Shown here: positions 8,223 to 16,314 of the stretch, piece by piece
Numbering within the stretch: position 1 is the first letter of the stretch
Layout of the letters: each line of letters starts with the position of its first letter
Assembly (NCBI GenBank): GCA_002508705.1
Contig: DAYL01000001.1
Coordinates: 1-47,509, forward strand
Direction: 5' to 3'
Length of the DNA stretch: 47,509 nt
Origin: Methanoculleus sp. UBA374
Lineage (GTDB): Archaea; Halobacteriota; Methanomicrobia; Methanomicrobiales; Methanoculleaceae
Program-made: the position numbers and the translations under genes
Notes under the pieces: model-generated
Databases searched by the model: none
Seen by the model: only the letters and a program-made list of their open reading frames with translations
Told to the model about the DNA's origin: nothing

Positions 8223-8837
8223 ATGAAGAGACCCGCCGGACTCTACCTCGCCTGCCTCTTCCAGGCCCTCATCGCGGCAAACGTCCTTATCGCTCTCTCG
8301 CTTCGGGACTACTCGCAGGTCTTCGGCGGCGTCATCGCGTTCGGCCTGACGCTGGTCCCCTCCGCCATCACCCGCCGGTGGAGCATCACGCTCCCCTGGG
8401 AAGTCAGCCTCCTTATCGCCCTCTCGCTCTACCTCCACATCGCCGGCGGAGTTCTCGGATACTACGATATCTACTACCCCTACTACGACAAGATCGCCCA
8501 CCTCGTCTCCGGGATAACCGTCTCGGTGCTCGCCTTCGTCGCCGTCCTGCTGCTCGACCGGTTCAGCCGGCTGAACCTCTCCCGGTGGATGATCGTCGGG
8601 TTCATCATCATGGCCGCGATGGCGATGGAGGGGTTCTGGGAGATCTACGAATGGGTCTTCGACACCTTCCTCGGGACAAATCTCCAGCACGGCCTCGACG
8701 ACACCATGCTCGACATGATCTTCGTCCTCGTCGGGTCGATCGGCGTTGCGCTCGCCGGGAACCGCTACCTCTCGGAGTTCTCGAAGGAAGAGATCGCCGG
8801 AAAGATGGTGGCCCCCGGTGGGCCCGGGCCGGGGTGA
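8223..8837 (+). CDS. Polytopic membrane protein, DUF2238/YjdF-like
   Basis: The 204-residue product has about six hydrophobic segments. Between them lie conserved-looking polar residues inside the membrane: YYDKIAHLVSGITVSV, then EGFWEIYEWVFD and LQHGLDDTMLDMIFVLVGS. The D-K-x-x-H, E-x-x-x-E-x-x-E and H-x-x-D-D pattern matches what I recall of the DUF2238/YjdF family of unknown function, where these residues could bind metal. The gene follows the 7615-8175 gene by 47 bases with a possible short leader (ATG two bases into GTATGAAG). Function is unknown. Confidence 0.8.
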   Translation: MKRPAGLYLACLFQALIAANVLIALSLRDYSQVFGGVIAFGLTLVPSAITRRWSITLPWEVSLLIALSLYLHIAGGVLGYYDIYYPYYDKIAHLVSGITVSVLAFVAVLLLDRFSRLNLSRWMIVGFIIMAAMAMEGFWEIYEWVFDTFLGTNLQHGLDDTMLDMIFVLVGSIGVALAGNRYLSEFSKEEIAGKMVAPGGPGPG

Positions 8838-8879
8838 CGGCCGGAACCTTTTTCCGACTCGCCCCGAAGAGGGGGCGCC

Positions 8880-9251
8880 ATGCTTGAGGAGATGGAGACA
8901 GGTGCGGGAAACGTCGTCGGGTTCCGGTTCGACGGCGAAATGACGGCCAGAGACTACAACGGGACGCTCATCCCGGCGCTGAAAGAAGCGGGAGCGCACC
9001 CGACTCTCCGGATGCTCTTTTACATCGTGAACTTCCACGGCTGGAGGCCGCACGGGCACTGGGAGACCCTCCAGGACCGGCCGGAGATGGAGAGGGTCGA
9101 CCGGATCGCGCTCGTCGGCGAAGAGAGATCGGAAGAATGGCTGAACCGCCTGCCGGGGCTCTTTGTGGACCTCACCGGGACCGATGTACGGCACTTCCCC
9201 GCCGACCACCTGGATGCCGCGCTCGACTGGGTACGGGAGCCGACAGAGTAA
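8880..9251 (+). CDS. SpoIIAA-like (STAS-related) protein, copy 1
   Basis: The 123-residue product has the fold signature of the SpoIIAA-like family (PF11964 type): GNVVGFRFDGEMTARDYNGT, a central strand LRMLFYIVNFHGWRP, then VDRIALVGEERSEEWLNRLP and a final segment TDVRHFPADHLDAALDWVRE. This small soluble domain may bind lipids or hydrophobic ligands; the exact role is not known. A paralogue lies at 13072-13467 with the same order of motifs. It starts 42 bases after the DUF2238-like gene, so co-transcription is possible. Confidence 0.8.
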   Translation: MLEEMETGAGNVVGFRFDGEMTARDYNGTLIPALKEAGAHPTLRMLFYIVNFHGWRPHGHWETLQDRPEMERVDRIALVGEERSEEWLNRLPGLFVDLTGTDVRHFPADHLDAALDWVREPTE

Positions 9252-9366
9252 AAAGAGGCCCAAAATGAAGCCGGGTAACCCAATAGGTGCCGGAGAGGCT
9301 ATCTCTCCAACGGACAGGCAACCCTTTTTCACCCCGGACGACCAACCGCTGATCAGACAACGACCC

Positions 9367-10233
9367 ATGCACTATTATAAAGATATCATATTCCAGAAAC
9401 CCCTCCCGAAGGAGATCCGCCGTCTCGGGCTGCTCCCGGCGGACCTTCACTTCCACACCCGGCACTCCGATTCGGCGACCCGCGTACGGGACGCACTGAA
9501 ACTCGCGGCCCGGCAGGGGATCGGGCTCGCGATAACCGACCACAACCAGGCAAGCGGCGTCGTTGAAGCCAGGGGCCAGAAGATCAACGTCCCCCTTGTC
9601 CCGGGGATCGAGGTCAGCGCCAACGACGGCCCGCACATCCTCCTCTACTTCTACTCGGTCTCCGACCTTCTGGACTTCTACCGGCGCCACATCGAGAAGA
9701 ACCGAAGGAACGGCCCGTTCACCGCGATACGCCTCAGCACCCCGGAGATCCTCGAACGCCGGGAAGACTACTCCTGCATCGCCGCCGAGGCGCACCCCTG
9801 CGGCTATGCCTTCCTGAACCGGGGGGTCGAGCGGTGCGTCGCCGGTGCATGTATCGGCGAAGAGGTCTTCTCCCGCCTCGACGCCCTCGAGGTCATCTGC
9901 GGCGGAATGGCCCGGTCCCATAACCTGAAGGCGGCCGGGCTCGCCGTCGCTCACGGTCTCGGGCGGACGGGCGGAACCGACGGCCACCTCCTCCACGAAC
10001 TCGGCGGGGTCGTCACCTGCGCCGAGGCCGATACCGTGGAAGAACTTCTGGATGCCGTCCGGATGAAAAACACCGTCGTCATCGGCCGCGAACGGCCGCT
10101 TGTCGAGAAGGCGGTGATGGGGACTGCGGTCCTCCCGCACCACCTCCCCTACGCCATTCCCATCCTCCAGGCCCGCTGGGAGCAGAGCCTCCCCCGGATC
10201 AGGAAGTTCGTCCGGTCCCGGCTGAACGGGTGA
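9367..10233 (+). CDS. PHP-domain metal-dependent phosphoesterase
   Basis: The 288-residue product contains the four metal-binding motifs of the PHP family in order: DLHFHTRHSD, ITDHNQ, PGIEVS and AHP, ending with GGTDGHLLHELGG. These residues form a multinuclear metal site that hydrolyses phosphoesters; many stand-alone members act on small phosphorylated metabolites. I place the start at ATG 9367 (MHYYKDIIFQKPLPKEI) because the frame upstream is unlike the family and overlaps the previous gene; ATG 9265 is the alternative. It converges with the cardiolipin-synthase-like gene, whose stop lies seven bases away. The substrate is unknown. Confidence 0.88.
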   Translation: MHYYKDIIFQKPLPKEIRRLGLLPADLHFHTRHSDSATRVRDALKLAARQGIGLAITDHNQASGVVEARGQKINVPLVPGIEVSANDGPHILLYFYSVSDLLDFYRRHIEKNRRNGPFTAIRLSTPEILERREDYSCIAAEAHPCGYAFLNRGVERCVAGACIGEEVFSRLDALEVICGGMARSHNLKAAGLAVAHGLGRTGGTDGHLLHELGGVVTCAEADTVEELLDAVRMKNTVVIGRERPLVEKAVMGTAVLPHHLPYAIPILQARWEQSLPRIRKFVRSRLNG

Positions 10234-10239
10234 GGAGCC

Positions 10240-11673
10240 TTACCCGAGCGGCGAAAAGAGCCGGGAGACCGACTCCTTCATCCGGACCAGACGGGACCGC
10301 GCCCGGTAGCGTTCCGGCGTGATCTCGGTGGAGACGGCAAGGTCCTCCTCGAAGACCCGCACAAGTTCGGCCCCGACGGCCGCATCGTAGAAGAAGGCGT
10401 TCGCCTCGAAGTTCAGCCGAAAACTCCGGATGTCCCAGTTCGCGCTCCCAACCGAACCCGCCTTCCCGTCGACGACAATCGTCTTTGCATGGAGAAACCC
10501 GTCGTCGTAGGTGTAGGCCCGCACCCCGGCATCCAGGAGCTCGCCGATGAAGGAGAGGGTCGCCCAGTAGACGAACGGGTGGTCGGGTTTGCAGGGAATC
10601 ATGATCCGCACATCGACGCCGGAGAGCGCCGCGAGCCGCAGGGCGTCGGTGACGCTCCCATCCGGAATGAAGTAGGGCGTCTGGATGTAGACCGACTCCC
10701 GGGCGGAGTTGATCAGTTTGATGTAGCCCTCTTTTATCGGGTTCCACCGGGTATCCGGACCGCCCGAGACAATCTGGACGGGCGTCGTGCCGGGGGCGCC
10801 CGGGTCGGGAAAGTAGCGGCCATCGAGGACCAGGTTCTCGCCGGTGGTATAGTTCCAGTCGAGAAAGAACCGGAACTGGAGCATCTGGGCGCCCGATCCG
10901 GAGATCCGGATGGCGGTGTCGCGCCAGCGGCCGAGCGGCCCCTTCCCGAGGTAGGTGTCTCCGATATTGAACCCCCCGATGAACCCCATGACCCCGTCGA
11001 TGACGGCGATCTTTCTGTGGTTGCGGTAGTTGACCCGATAGAAGGAGGGGAAGAAGACCCCGATCTTCCCGCCGGCGTCCGTCAGTTCGGAGAACGCCTT
11101 CCGCGACCCGCCCCCGGCCCGGGTCCCCATCGCGTCGAAGAGGAGGCGGACTTCGACGCCCGCTCGTGCCTTTTCGGCAAGGGCGTGGACGACCGCCCGA
11201 CCGAGTTCATCGTTGTTGACGACGAAGTACTCCAGGTGGATATGATGGCGGGCCTCCCGGATCGCGGCAAAGAGCGCGCCGAACTTATCCTCACCCCGGG
11301 TGTAGATATCGACCCGGTTCTTCTCGGTCAGGAACGCCCGGTTGTTCCGGAGGAGGAGAATGATCGTCTCGCGAAACGCCGTCGCCTCGGGGGTGGTAAA
11401 CCGGTAGCGGGGATCGGCAAACTCCCGATGCTGCTCCTCGAAGACCTCACGCAGAAAGCGGCGATCTTCCCGTTCCTTGACGACGAACATCTTCTGCCGG
11501 GCGTAGTTCTGCCCGAAGAGCAGGTAGAGGAAGAACCCGACCGGCGGCAGGAGGAAGAGGACCATCAGCCAGGCCATCGCCGCCGTCGGGTTCCTTCGCT
11601 CGAAGAAGACGATGGTGACGGCGAATATAACGTTGAGGATCAGGATAACGGCGATCGAGATTTCCAGTTCCAT
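10240..11673 (-). CDS. cls: Cardiolipin synthase-like phospholipase D family protein
   Basis: The 477-residue product has the typical cardiolipin synthase plan: two N-terminal membrane helices in the PLD-nuclease N-terminal domain (residues about 1-60, with PTAAMAWLMVLFLLPPVGFF), then two HKD motifs, NHRKIAVIDGVMGFIGGFN near residue 215 and HAKTIVVDGKAGSVGSANWD near residue 394. The conserved second-half phrase YIQTPYFIPD is present. These enzymes join two phosphatidyl groups by a phosphatidyl-histidine intermediate; in archaea the likely substrates are archaetidylglycerol-type lipids, giving archaeal cardiolipins. This substrate is inferred. It may be co-transcribed after the 11752-12291 gene, 78 bases upstream. 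Confidence 0.9.
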   Translation of the reverse strand: MELEISIAVILILNVIFAVTIVFFERRNPTAAMAWLMVLFLLPPVGFFLYLLFGQNYARQKMFVVKEREDRRFLREVFEEQHREFADPRYRFTTPEATAFRETIILLLRNNRAFLTEKNRVDIYTRGEDKFGALFAAIREARHHIHLEYFVVNNDELGRAVVHALAEKARAGVEVRLLFDAMGTRAGGGSRKAFSELTDAGGKIGVFFPSFYRVNYRNHRKIAVIDGVMGFIGGFNIGDTYLGKGPLGRWRDTAIRISGSGAQMLQFRFFLDWNYTTGENLVLDGRYFPDPGAPGTTPVQIVSGGPDTRWNPIKEGYIKLINSARESVYIQTPYFIPDGSVTDALRLAALSGVDVRIMIPCKPDHPFVYWATLSFIGELLDAGVRAYTYDDGFLHAKTIVVDGKAGSVGSANWDIRSFRLNFEANAFFYDAAVGAELVRVFEEDLAVSTEITPERYRARSRLVRMKESVSRLFSPLG

Positions 11674-11751
11674 TCAGCCTGCCTCCCCGATGGAATCGGA
11701 TATGACATTCTATCTCTCGGCGAAGTATATCCATCTGCCGGGCGGCGATTG

Positions 11752-12291
11752 TCAGACGAACACGGATACGAACCCGAGCGCGATGAATATGAGAAAGGTG
11801 GCGACGCCGATCCACCCGATGGTGATGAAGACGAAGGAGAGACGCCGGTCCCACTGGAGGACCCACCCGATCACGACGCTCGAGTACAGCCCGAAAGGCG
11901 GGACCACCGGGAGGATGAGGAGCGTCACCGCACCGTACCTTGCAAGGAGCGGCACTCCTTTCATCTTCTCTTCCGTGCGCTTCAGCAGGTTTCCGACCCG
12001 CGCCGACTGGAAGGCGAACGCGTCGCAGACGAAGTAGAGGGCAAGCACGGCGCCGACCTCGACCAGCGTCATGATCGTGAGGATCGCGGCGGGATGAATC
12101 CCCATTCCCACGCCGACGAAAGCGGCGTTCGCCTGGAGGATGACGGTGGACGCGATCAGGCCGAGCACCTGCGCCGTCGGGATGCCGAGCGTCAGACCGA
12201 AGATCAGGGGAAGGAGCGTGGTGAAGATGAAACCGGTTGCCACTGCTTTTGCGGCATAACGAAACCAGGTGAATACCACGGAGAGGAACAT
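11752..12291 (-). CDS. Putative small multidrug export family membrane protein (PF06695 type)
   Basis: The 179-residue product is almost wholly hydrophobic, with about five helices separated by a basic loop (LLKRTEEKMKGVPLLARYGA). The loop followed by VTLLILPVVPPFGLYSSVVI recalls the COG2426/PF06695 family, which is annotated as small multidrug export proteins and is related to the DedA superfamily. A true drug-export role is unproven for the family. It lies upstream of the cardiolipin synthase on the same strand, and the HdeD-like gene diverges from it. Confidence 0.72.
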   Translation of the reverse strand: MFLSVVFTWFRYAAKAVATGFIFTTLLPLIFGLTLGIPTAQVLGLIASTVILQANAAFVGVGMGIHPAAILTIMTLVEVGAVLALYFVCDAFAFQSARVGNLLKRTEEKMKGVPLLARYGAVTLLILPVVPPFGLYSSVVIGWVLQWDRRLSFVFITIGWIGVATFLIFIALGFVSVFV

Positions 12292-12364
12292 TGCACCCCG
12301 CCTTCCCGTGCCGCAGGGAGAGTTAGAGCGTATATATCTATCCTGCCCCTGTCGGACCGGGCAT

Positions 12365-12374
12365 GTTTATATAC
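12365..12374 (+). promoter_or_regulatory. TATA box of the HdeD-like gene
   Basis: TTTATATACC lies 25-34 bases before ATG 12399, the distance expected for a leaderless or very short-leader archaeal transcript. It argues for ATG 12399 rather than ATG 12363, which would place the start upstream of the box. Confidence 0.6.
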
Positions 12375-12398
12375 CAAATCCGATGCTTTGATGCAGTT

Positions 12399-12950
12399 AT
12401 GGCAACCACAACATCCGGCATCGGTATAGGCGGATTCGGTACGCCGGTTCCCCTGCCCCGGTGGCTCGTTCTGATCCAGGGCATCGTCGCCCTCGCCCTG
12501 GGCATCCTGCTCCTGGCGTACCCCGTCGGAATCCTCCTCGTTCTTACCGTGCTCCTCGGGATCTACTGGATGATCAATGGAATATTCGTCCTGGCAAGCC
12601 TCTATTCGGACAGATCGGACCGGGGGTGGAAGACAGTCGTCGGCGTCCTCGGCATTATCGCCGGCATCCTGGTCCTTGCCTATCCGCTCTACAGCACCTA
12701 TCTTCTTCCGACGTTCCTTGCCATCATCATCGGCGTGGAAGGGCTGATCATCGGAGCCGTCCATCTGGTACGAGGGTTCTCCGGCGCCGGCACGGGAGCG
12801 GGAGTTCTCGGCATCGTGAGCATCATCTTCGGGATCATTCTGATCGCAAACCCGTTCATCGCCGCTCTCGCTCTGGTAACGGTCCTTGCGGTCCTCGCCA
12901 TCATCGGAGGAGCCCTGACAATCATCATTGCACTCCGGAGGCCTGCCTGA
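12399..12950 (+). CDS. HdeD family membrane protein
   Basis: The 183-residue product has six closely packed hydrophobic helices in three pairs with the family's repeated phrase (LALGILLLAYPVG, GIIAGILVLAYPLY, FGIILIANPFI). The best recognised member is E. coli HdeD, linked to acid resistance; archaeal members have no proven role. The start at 12399 is set by the TATA box just upstream, because an earlier ATG at 12363 would lie before the promoter. It is divergent from the 11752-12291 membrane-protein gene. Confidence 0.85.
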   Translation: MATTTSGIGIGGFGTPVPLPRWLVLIQGIVALALGILLLAYPVGILLVLTVLLGIYWMINGIFVLASLYSDRSDRGWKTVVGVLGIIAGILVLAYPLYSTYLLPTFLAIIIGVEGLIIGAVHLVRGFSGAGTGAGVLGIVSIIFGIILIANPFIAALALVTVLAVLAIIGGALTIIIALRRPA

Positions 12951-13071
12951 CGAACCAGTTCCGCAGGGTAAACGGAATCTCCGGCCGGTAGCCGGGGAAG
13001 CGAGGGTGCAGATACCCACTGCAGGAAGAGGGCCGTAGCCTTTTTCTCTTCAGGAACCGATAGGGGCTCCC

Positions 13072-13467
13072 ATGCTTGATCGGATGAGGGAAAGTTCAGG
13101 ACCTGTGGTCGGTTTCAGGTTCGACGGAAAACTGAGCGAGATCGAGTACGAAACCATTCTGGTCCCGGAACTCGAACGAGCGATGAACAACGATCGCCAG
13201 AACATCCGGGTCCTCTTAAAGATCGAGAATTTCCGCAGCTGGAGGCCGGGGGAGGGCTGGGAGGCCTTCAGGCAGTGGCCCGGGATAGCGAGGGTCGACC
13301 GGATCGCAGTCGTCGGGGGAGAGCGGTGGCGGGAATGGATGAACCGTCTGCCGGGGCTCTTTGTCGGTTTCCCGGGAGTCGACGTCCGCTACTTCCCCGA
13401 AAGCCGTCTCCGGGACGCCTGGGGTTGGCTGCGGGAAGGACTTGCGGTCCTTCCGCAGGTTGCCTGA
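13072..13467 (+). CDS. SpoIIAA-like (STAS-related) protein, copy 2
   Basis: The 131-residue product repeats the motif order of the 8880-9251 gene: GPVVGFRFDGKLSEIEYETI, then IRVLLKIENFRSWRPG, VDRIAVVGGERWREWMNRLP, and VDVRYFPESRLRDAWGWLRE. The two copies share the VVGFRFDG start, the RVDRIA-VVG/LVG strand and NRLPGLFV, so they are clear paralogues about 4 kb apart on the same strand. The intervening genes are unrelated, so it is a dispersed rather than tandem duplication. Family members are small soluble domains of uncertain role. Confidence 0.8.
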   Translation: MLDRMRESSGPVVGFRFDGKLSEIEYETILVPELERAMNNDRQNIRVLLKIENFRSWRPGEGWEAFRQWPGIARVDRIAVVGGERWREWMNRLPGLFVGFPGVDVRYFPESRLRDAWGWLREGLAVLPQVA

Positions 13468-13501
13468 AACGTCTATATACCGCGGGCCCCAACCCATCGG
13501 T

Positions 13502-14527
13502 ATGCACTGTCCCGTCTGCGGGCACGACTGCGTCACGGATGCCCGTGCGCTCCTCACGGAACTTCCCGGGCGTTTCGCCCCCTGTCCCGACTGCACGGGG
13601 CTTGTCTACGACAAACAGAGCCCTCCGCCCGATATCGATGCGGCGGAACCCTGCCCCTCCTGCGGGAAACGGTTCATCGACGAGGTCTTTGCCGATATCT
13701 ACCGGGTGATGGTCGGCGAGGGGGACCTCTCCGGGGCCGAACCTCTCGCCGCCGCCGGGACGCCGCTCATCCACCCCGGCCATTCCCTGCAACGGGCCCC
13801 CTACCTCCCGTCCCGGTCGCTCGTCCTCCTCTCCCGGTCGGTCGGGGACCGGGCGGCCGCCCGCCTTGTCGCCGAGGTCCCGGAAGTCCGGGGAGTCGTC
13901 CGGACGGGTGCCGGGACGCCGGGGATCAGCGATACCGACGCTGCACCCATGATGTACACCCTGCTTGCGGGCTGCGACGTCCGGGCCGACGTCTTCTCCA
14001 CCCGGAGAGGACCGGTCGTCGTCTACAAACAGCAGTCGGCCCTGCACGTCGAGTTCCCCCGGGGCCGGAACGAAAAGATCCTCGCCCTCGAGCGGGAGAT
14101 CGGGCGATGCCGACCCCGGACTTTCGTCGACGCCTGCTCGGGCGCCGGCACCCTCGGGATCGCCGCCGCCCGGGCGGGCGTCCCCCACGTAATCTGCAAC
14201 GACGCCTGGTACGCCGCCGCCTGCTGGACCGCCTGCAACCTTCAGGTGAACCGGGAGTCACTCGGCATCGAGGAAGTGACGATACACCGGTCCTATGACG
14301 ACCTCCGGAGCCGCCCGGTTGCGCAGGACCCGCTCCTGGTCGCCACCGCCGCCGGGAGAGAAGAGGTCCACGTTTATCAGGGGGACCTCCGGCTGCTCCC
14401 GGCCGTCCTCCCGCCCGAGATCGACCTTTCCGCCCTCGACCTCTTCGAGAAGGCGGACACCGGGAAGGTCGGCCGGATCACCCGGGCCTGGCAGGCCCGG
14501 GTGGGCGGAGTTATTTTTATCCCGTAG
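13502..14527 (+). CDS. Zinc-ribbon and methyltransferase-like protein
   Basis: The 341-residue product begins with two zinc-ribbon-like pairs (MHCPVCGHDC with CPDC, and CPSCGKRF) in the first 65 residues. After a middle region the segment TFVDACSGAGTLGIAAARAG near residue 210 is a glycine-rich motif I of Rossmann-type SAM-dependent methyltransferases, followed by an acidic-looking motif II (VICNDAW). A TATATA box at 13474-13479 lies 23-28 bases before ATG 13502, indicating a leaderless transcript and ruling out starts further upstream. Motif IV was not recognised clearly, so the substrate and even catalysis are uncertain. A nucleic-acid or protein substrate is plausible from the zinc ribbons. 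Confidence 0.75.
   Translation: MHCPVCGHDCVTDARALLTELPGRFAPCPDCTGLVYDKQSPPPDIDAAEPCPSCGKRFIDEVFADIYRVMVGEGDLSGAEPLAAAGTPLIHPGHSLQRAPYLPSRSLVLLSRSVGDRAAARLVAEVPEVRGVVRTGAGTPGISDTDAAPMMYTLLAGCDVRADVFSTRRGPVVVYKQQSALHVEFPRGRNEKILALEREIGRCRPRTFVDACSGAGTLGIAAARAGVPHVICNDAWYAAACWTACNLQVNRESLGIEEVTIHRSYDDLRSRPVAQDPLLVATAAGREEVHVYQGDLRLLPAVLPPEIDLSALDLFEKADTGKVGRITRAWQARVGGVIFIP
14511..14520 (+). promoter_or_regulatory. TATA box of the SRP RNA gene
   Basis: TTATTTTTAT is centred 27 bases before the first paired base of the SRP RNA (14542), as expected for an archaeal stable-RNA promoter. It overlaps the last codons of the preceding gene. Just upstream, 14481-14501 forms an 8-bp GC-rich hairpin inside that coding end. 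Confidence 0.65.
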
Positions 14528-14541
14528 ACCATAGTACATAT

Positions 14542-14848
14542 GGGGACTAGCCCGGGTGGCTCGGCGTCACCTGTTACCCGAAACCGTCGTTGTGCGGGGG
14601 GCGAAGTCCGGAGAAGGCCGCAGCGGCTTGCAGAATCCGTTGCATTCCGACAAAGAAGCCTCGTCCCATGAGGTCGGCGGAAAGGTATCAATGCCCCGGA
14701 GGGGGCGGCGACCTTTTGCCGCGGGTACCGGTTCAGGCCCGGAAGGGAGCAGACTCACCGTGGACGTTCGGCGCCCATGGGGTTGCGGGGTGGAGGAGGA
14801 ATGCAGCGGTGAATGCCTGCGCGCACGGTCGACCGAGGACGCGTCCCC
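14542..14848 (+). ncRNA. ffs: Signal recognition particle (7S) RNA
   Basis: The sequence has the marks of archaeal SRP RNA: a 5' end GGGGAC pairing with 3' GTCCCC (14843-14848), the Alu-domain stretch CCCGGGTGGCTCGG followed by TGTTACCCGAAACCG, and the S-domain helix 8 signature with the asymmetric loop that binds SRP54 (CAGGCCCGGAAGGGAGCAG, near 14730-14750). Length, about 307 nt, is typical. With SRP54 and SRP19 it forms the particle that targets ribosomes making membrane and secreted proteins. A TATA box lies 27 bases upstream. The 3' end is only 13 bases before the malate dehydrogenase start. Ends are set by pairing and are accurate to a few bases. Confidence 0.92.
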
Positions 14849-14861
14849 AACGGCGATCTCC

Positions 14862-15815
14862 ATGGCAAAAGTAACGATTCTTGGGGCTACAGGGAACGTC
14901 GGTACGTTTGCAGCCCACACCATATCCGAGATCCCGTACGTCAGCGATATGCTGCTCGTCGGGAGACCCGGCCGTGAGCATTATCTTGCAGGCTGCTGCC
15001 GCGACCTATCCGATTCGTTTGCTGCGCGAGGCACCGATGTCCGGCTCTCCTACAGCACCGATCTTCTCGACGCGGAAGGCTCGGACGTCATCATCTGCAC
15101 GGCAGGCGTGCCCCGCCGGGCCGATCAGAACAGGAACGACCTGGCCTTTGAGAATGCACAGATCACCGCAAAGACCGCCGAGACCATCGGCCAATGCGCG
15201 CCCGATACGCTTCTCTTTGTCGTCACGAACCCCGTCGACGTCATGACCGCCGTCGCCCTGAAGTATTCGGGGCTCAAGCCGCGGCAGGTCTTTGGCCTCG
15301 GGACGCACCTCGACTCGATGCGCTTAAAGTCTTTGATTGCCCGCTACTTCCGGGTCCACGTCAGCGAGGTGCATACCCGCATCATCGGCGAACACGGGGA
15401 CAGCATGGTCCCGCTCTGGTCGGCGACGACGATCGGCGGCATCCGGATCAGCAACCTGCCAACCTTCTCTGGCCTGCCAGCGCAGGAGATGATCGACACG
15501 GTCAAAACGAGCGGCGAGGCGATCATCAGGGATAAGGGCGCTACCGTCTACGGACCGGGTGAAGCGATTGCAACCCTCGTGCGGACGATCCTCGGGAACG
15601 AAAACCGGATCCTCACCGTCTCAAGGTACATCAAACGCGAGATCCACGGGATCGGCGACGTCTGCATCGGCGTGCCCGCCCGCATCAACCGCGACGGCGT
15701 CTTCCCGATTCCACTCAGTCTGGAAGAGGACGAGATCGCGGGGTTCGCGGAATCGGTCGAGAAGATCCGAAAGATCACCGCCGAAGTGATGGAGCGGCTC
15801 GAAGAAGCCCGCTAA
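14862..15815 (+). CDS. mdh: Malate dehydrogenase (LDH-like type)
   Basis: The 317-residue product has the NAD(P)-binding loop GATGNVGTF, the substrate arginine region PRRADQNRND, NPVDVMT, and the catalytic histidine segment IIGEHGDSMVPLWS, all in the order of the lactate/malate dehydrogenase superfamily. The pattern GVPRRADQNR is typical of archaeal malate dehydrogenases, which interconvert malate and oxaloacetate. In methanogens this belongs to the partial reductive or oxidative TCA pathway. I start at ATG 14862 because the frame upstream runs through the SRP RNA. The gene may be read from the SRP RNA promoter or from one hidden inside that gene. It converges with the aEF-1beta gene. Confidence 0.95.
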   Translation: MAKVTILGATGNVGTFAAHTISEIPYVSDMLLVGRPGREHYLAGCCRDLSDSFAARGTDVRLSYSTDLLDAEGSDVIICTAGVPRRADQNRNDLAFENAQITAKTAETIGQCAPDTLLFVVTNPVDVMTAVALKYSGLKPRQVFGLGTHLDSMRLKSLIARYFRVHVSEVHTRIIGEHGDSMVPLWSATTIGGIRISNLPTFSGLPAQEMIDTVKTSGEAIIRDKGATVYGPGEAIATLVRTILGNENRILTVSRYIKREIHGIGDVCIGVPARINRDGVFPIPLSLEEDEIAGFAESVEKIRKITAEVMERLEEAR

Positions 15816-15845
15816 GTCGGGAAAAGTAGGTAACCGAGATCCACT

Positions 15846-16100
15846 TTATATGAGAGTGGACTCGACAATTTCGGCGCTTTCGACACCCTCAAGGTTCCGG
15901 AGCGCGGTTTCGATCTCATCAGGAGCCCCGGCCCTGTCGGGGACGACGACGGCGGCTTTCAGCGCCACGAGACCAAAGCCAATCGGCTCTTCTCTGATAT
16001 CGTCGACCGGGACGGCCGCCCTGATCGCCGCTTTGAGTGCTTCACGGTCGACATCGGGAGACTCGGGCATTATCTTCACGATGATGGCTACGTTTCCCAT
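15846..16100 (-). CDS. ef1B: Translation elongation factor aEF-1beta
   Basis: The 84-residue product matches archaeal EF-1beta over its full usual length: MGNVAIIVKIMPESPDVD, then PIGFGLVALKAAVVVPD and a final strand pair ESAEIVESTLI. It exchanges GDP for GTP on aEF-1alpha during translation elongation. It is the second gene of a two-gene unit: the zinc-finger gene upstream stops three bases before this ATG. It converges with malate dehydrogenase, with 30 bases between the stops. Confidence 0.95.
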   Translation of the reverse strand: MGNVAIIVKIMPESPDVDREALKAAIRAAVPVDDIREEPIGFGLVALKAAVVVPDRAGAPDEIETALRNLEGVESAEIVESTLI

Positions 16101-16103
16101 CGG

Positions 16104-16268
16104 TCACGGCCCCTGGAACCCGCACTTGGGACATGTATAGGGTATGCTCTGCTCCCTGCACCGGTAGCACCTGTTGATCTCGTGCGCGCACACCGGGCAC
16201 GAGAACCAGGTAGAGCCTGCCTCAGCCAGAGGGGCGTTGCAGGAGGTACATCGATCTCTCGCTGTCAT
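16104..16268 (-). CDS. Small zinc-finger protein (HVO_2753-like)
   Basis: The product is 54 residues, MTARDRCTSCNAPL at the start, and carries four CxxC-type pairs: CTSC, CPVC, CYRC and CPKC, so two zinc ribbons are likely. This matches the small archaeal zinc-finger family exemplified by haloarchaeal HVO_2753, which is typically encoded just upstream of aEF-1beta, as here. Haloarchaeal work on such microproteins suggests roles in translation or stress and swarming, but the molecular function is not settled. The stop codon lies three bases before the aEF-1beta start, so the two are translationally linked. Confidence 0.9.
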   Translation of the reverse strand: MTARDRCTSCNAPLAEAGSTWFSCPVCAHEINRCYRCREQSIPYTCPKCGFQGP

Positions 16269-16314
16269 CGTTAATTTCCTCGAACGTTATCCTATCATAT
16301 CGCCTCCGGAGCAG

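Noticed and set aside
14481..14501. GC-rich hairpin as a terminator
   Set aside because: It lies inside the last codons of the gene and the T-rich stretch after it serves better as the SRP RNA TATA box.
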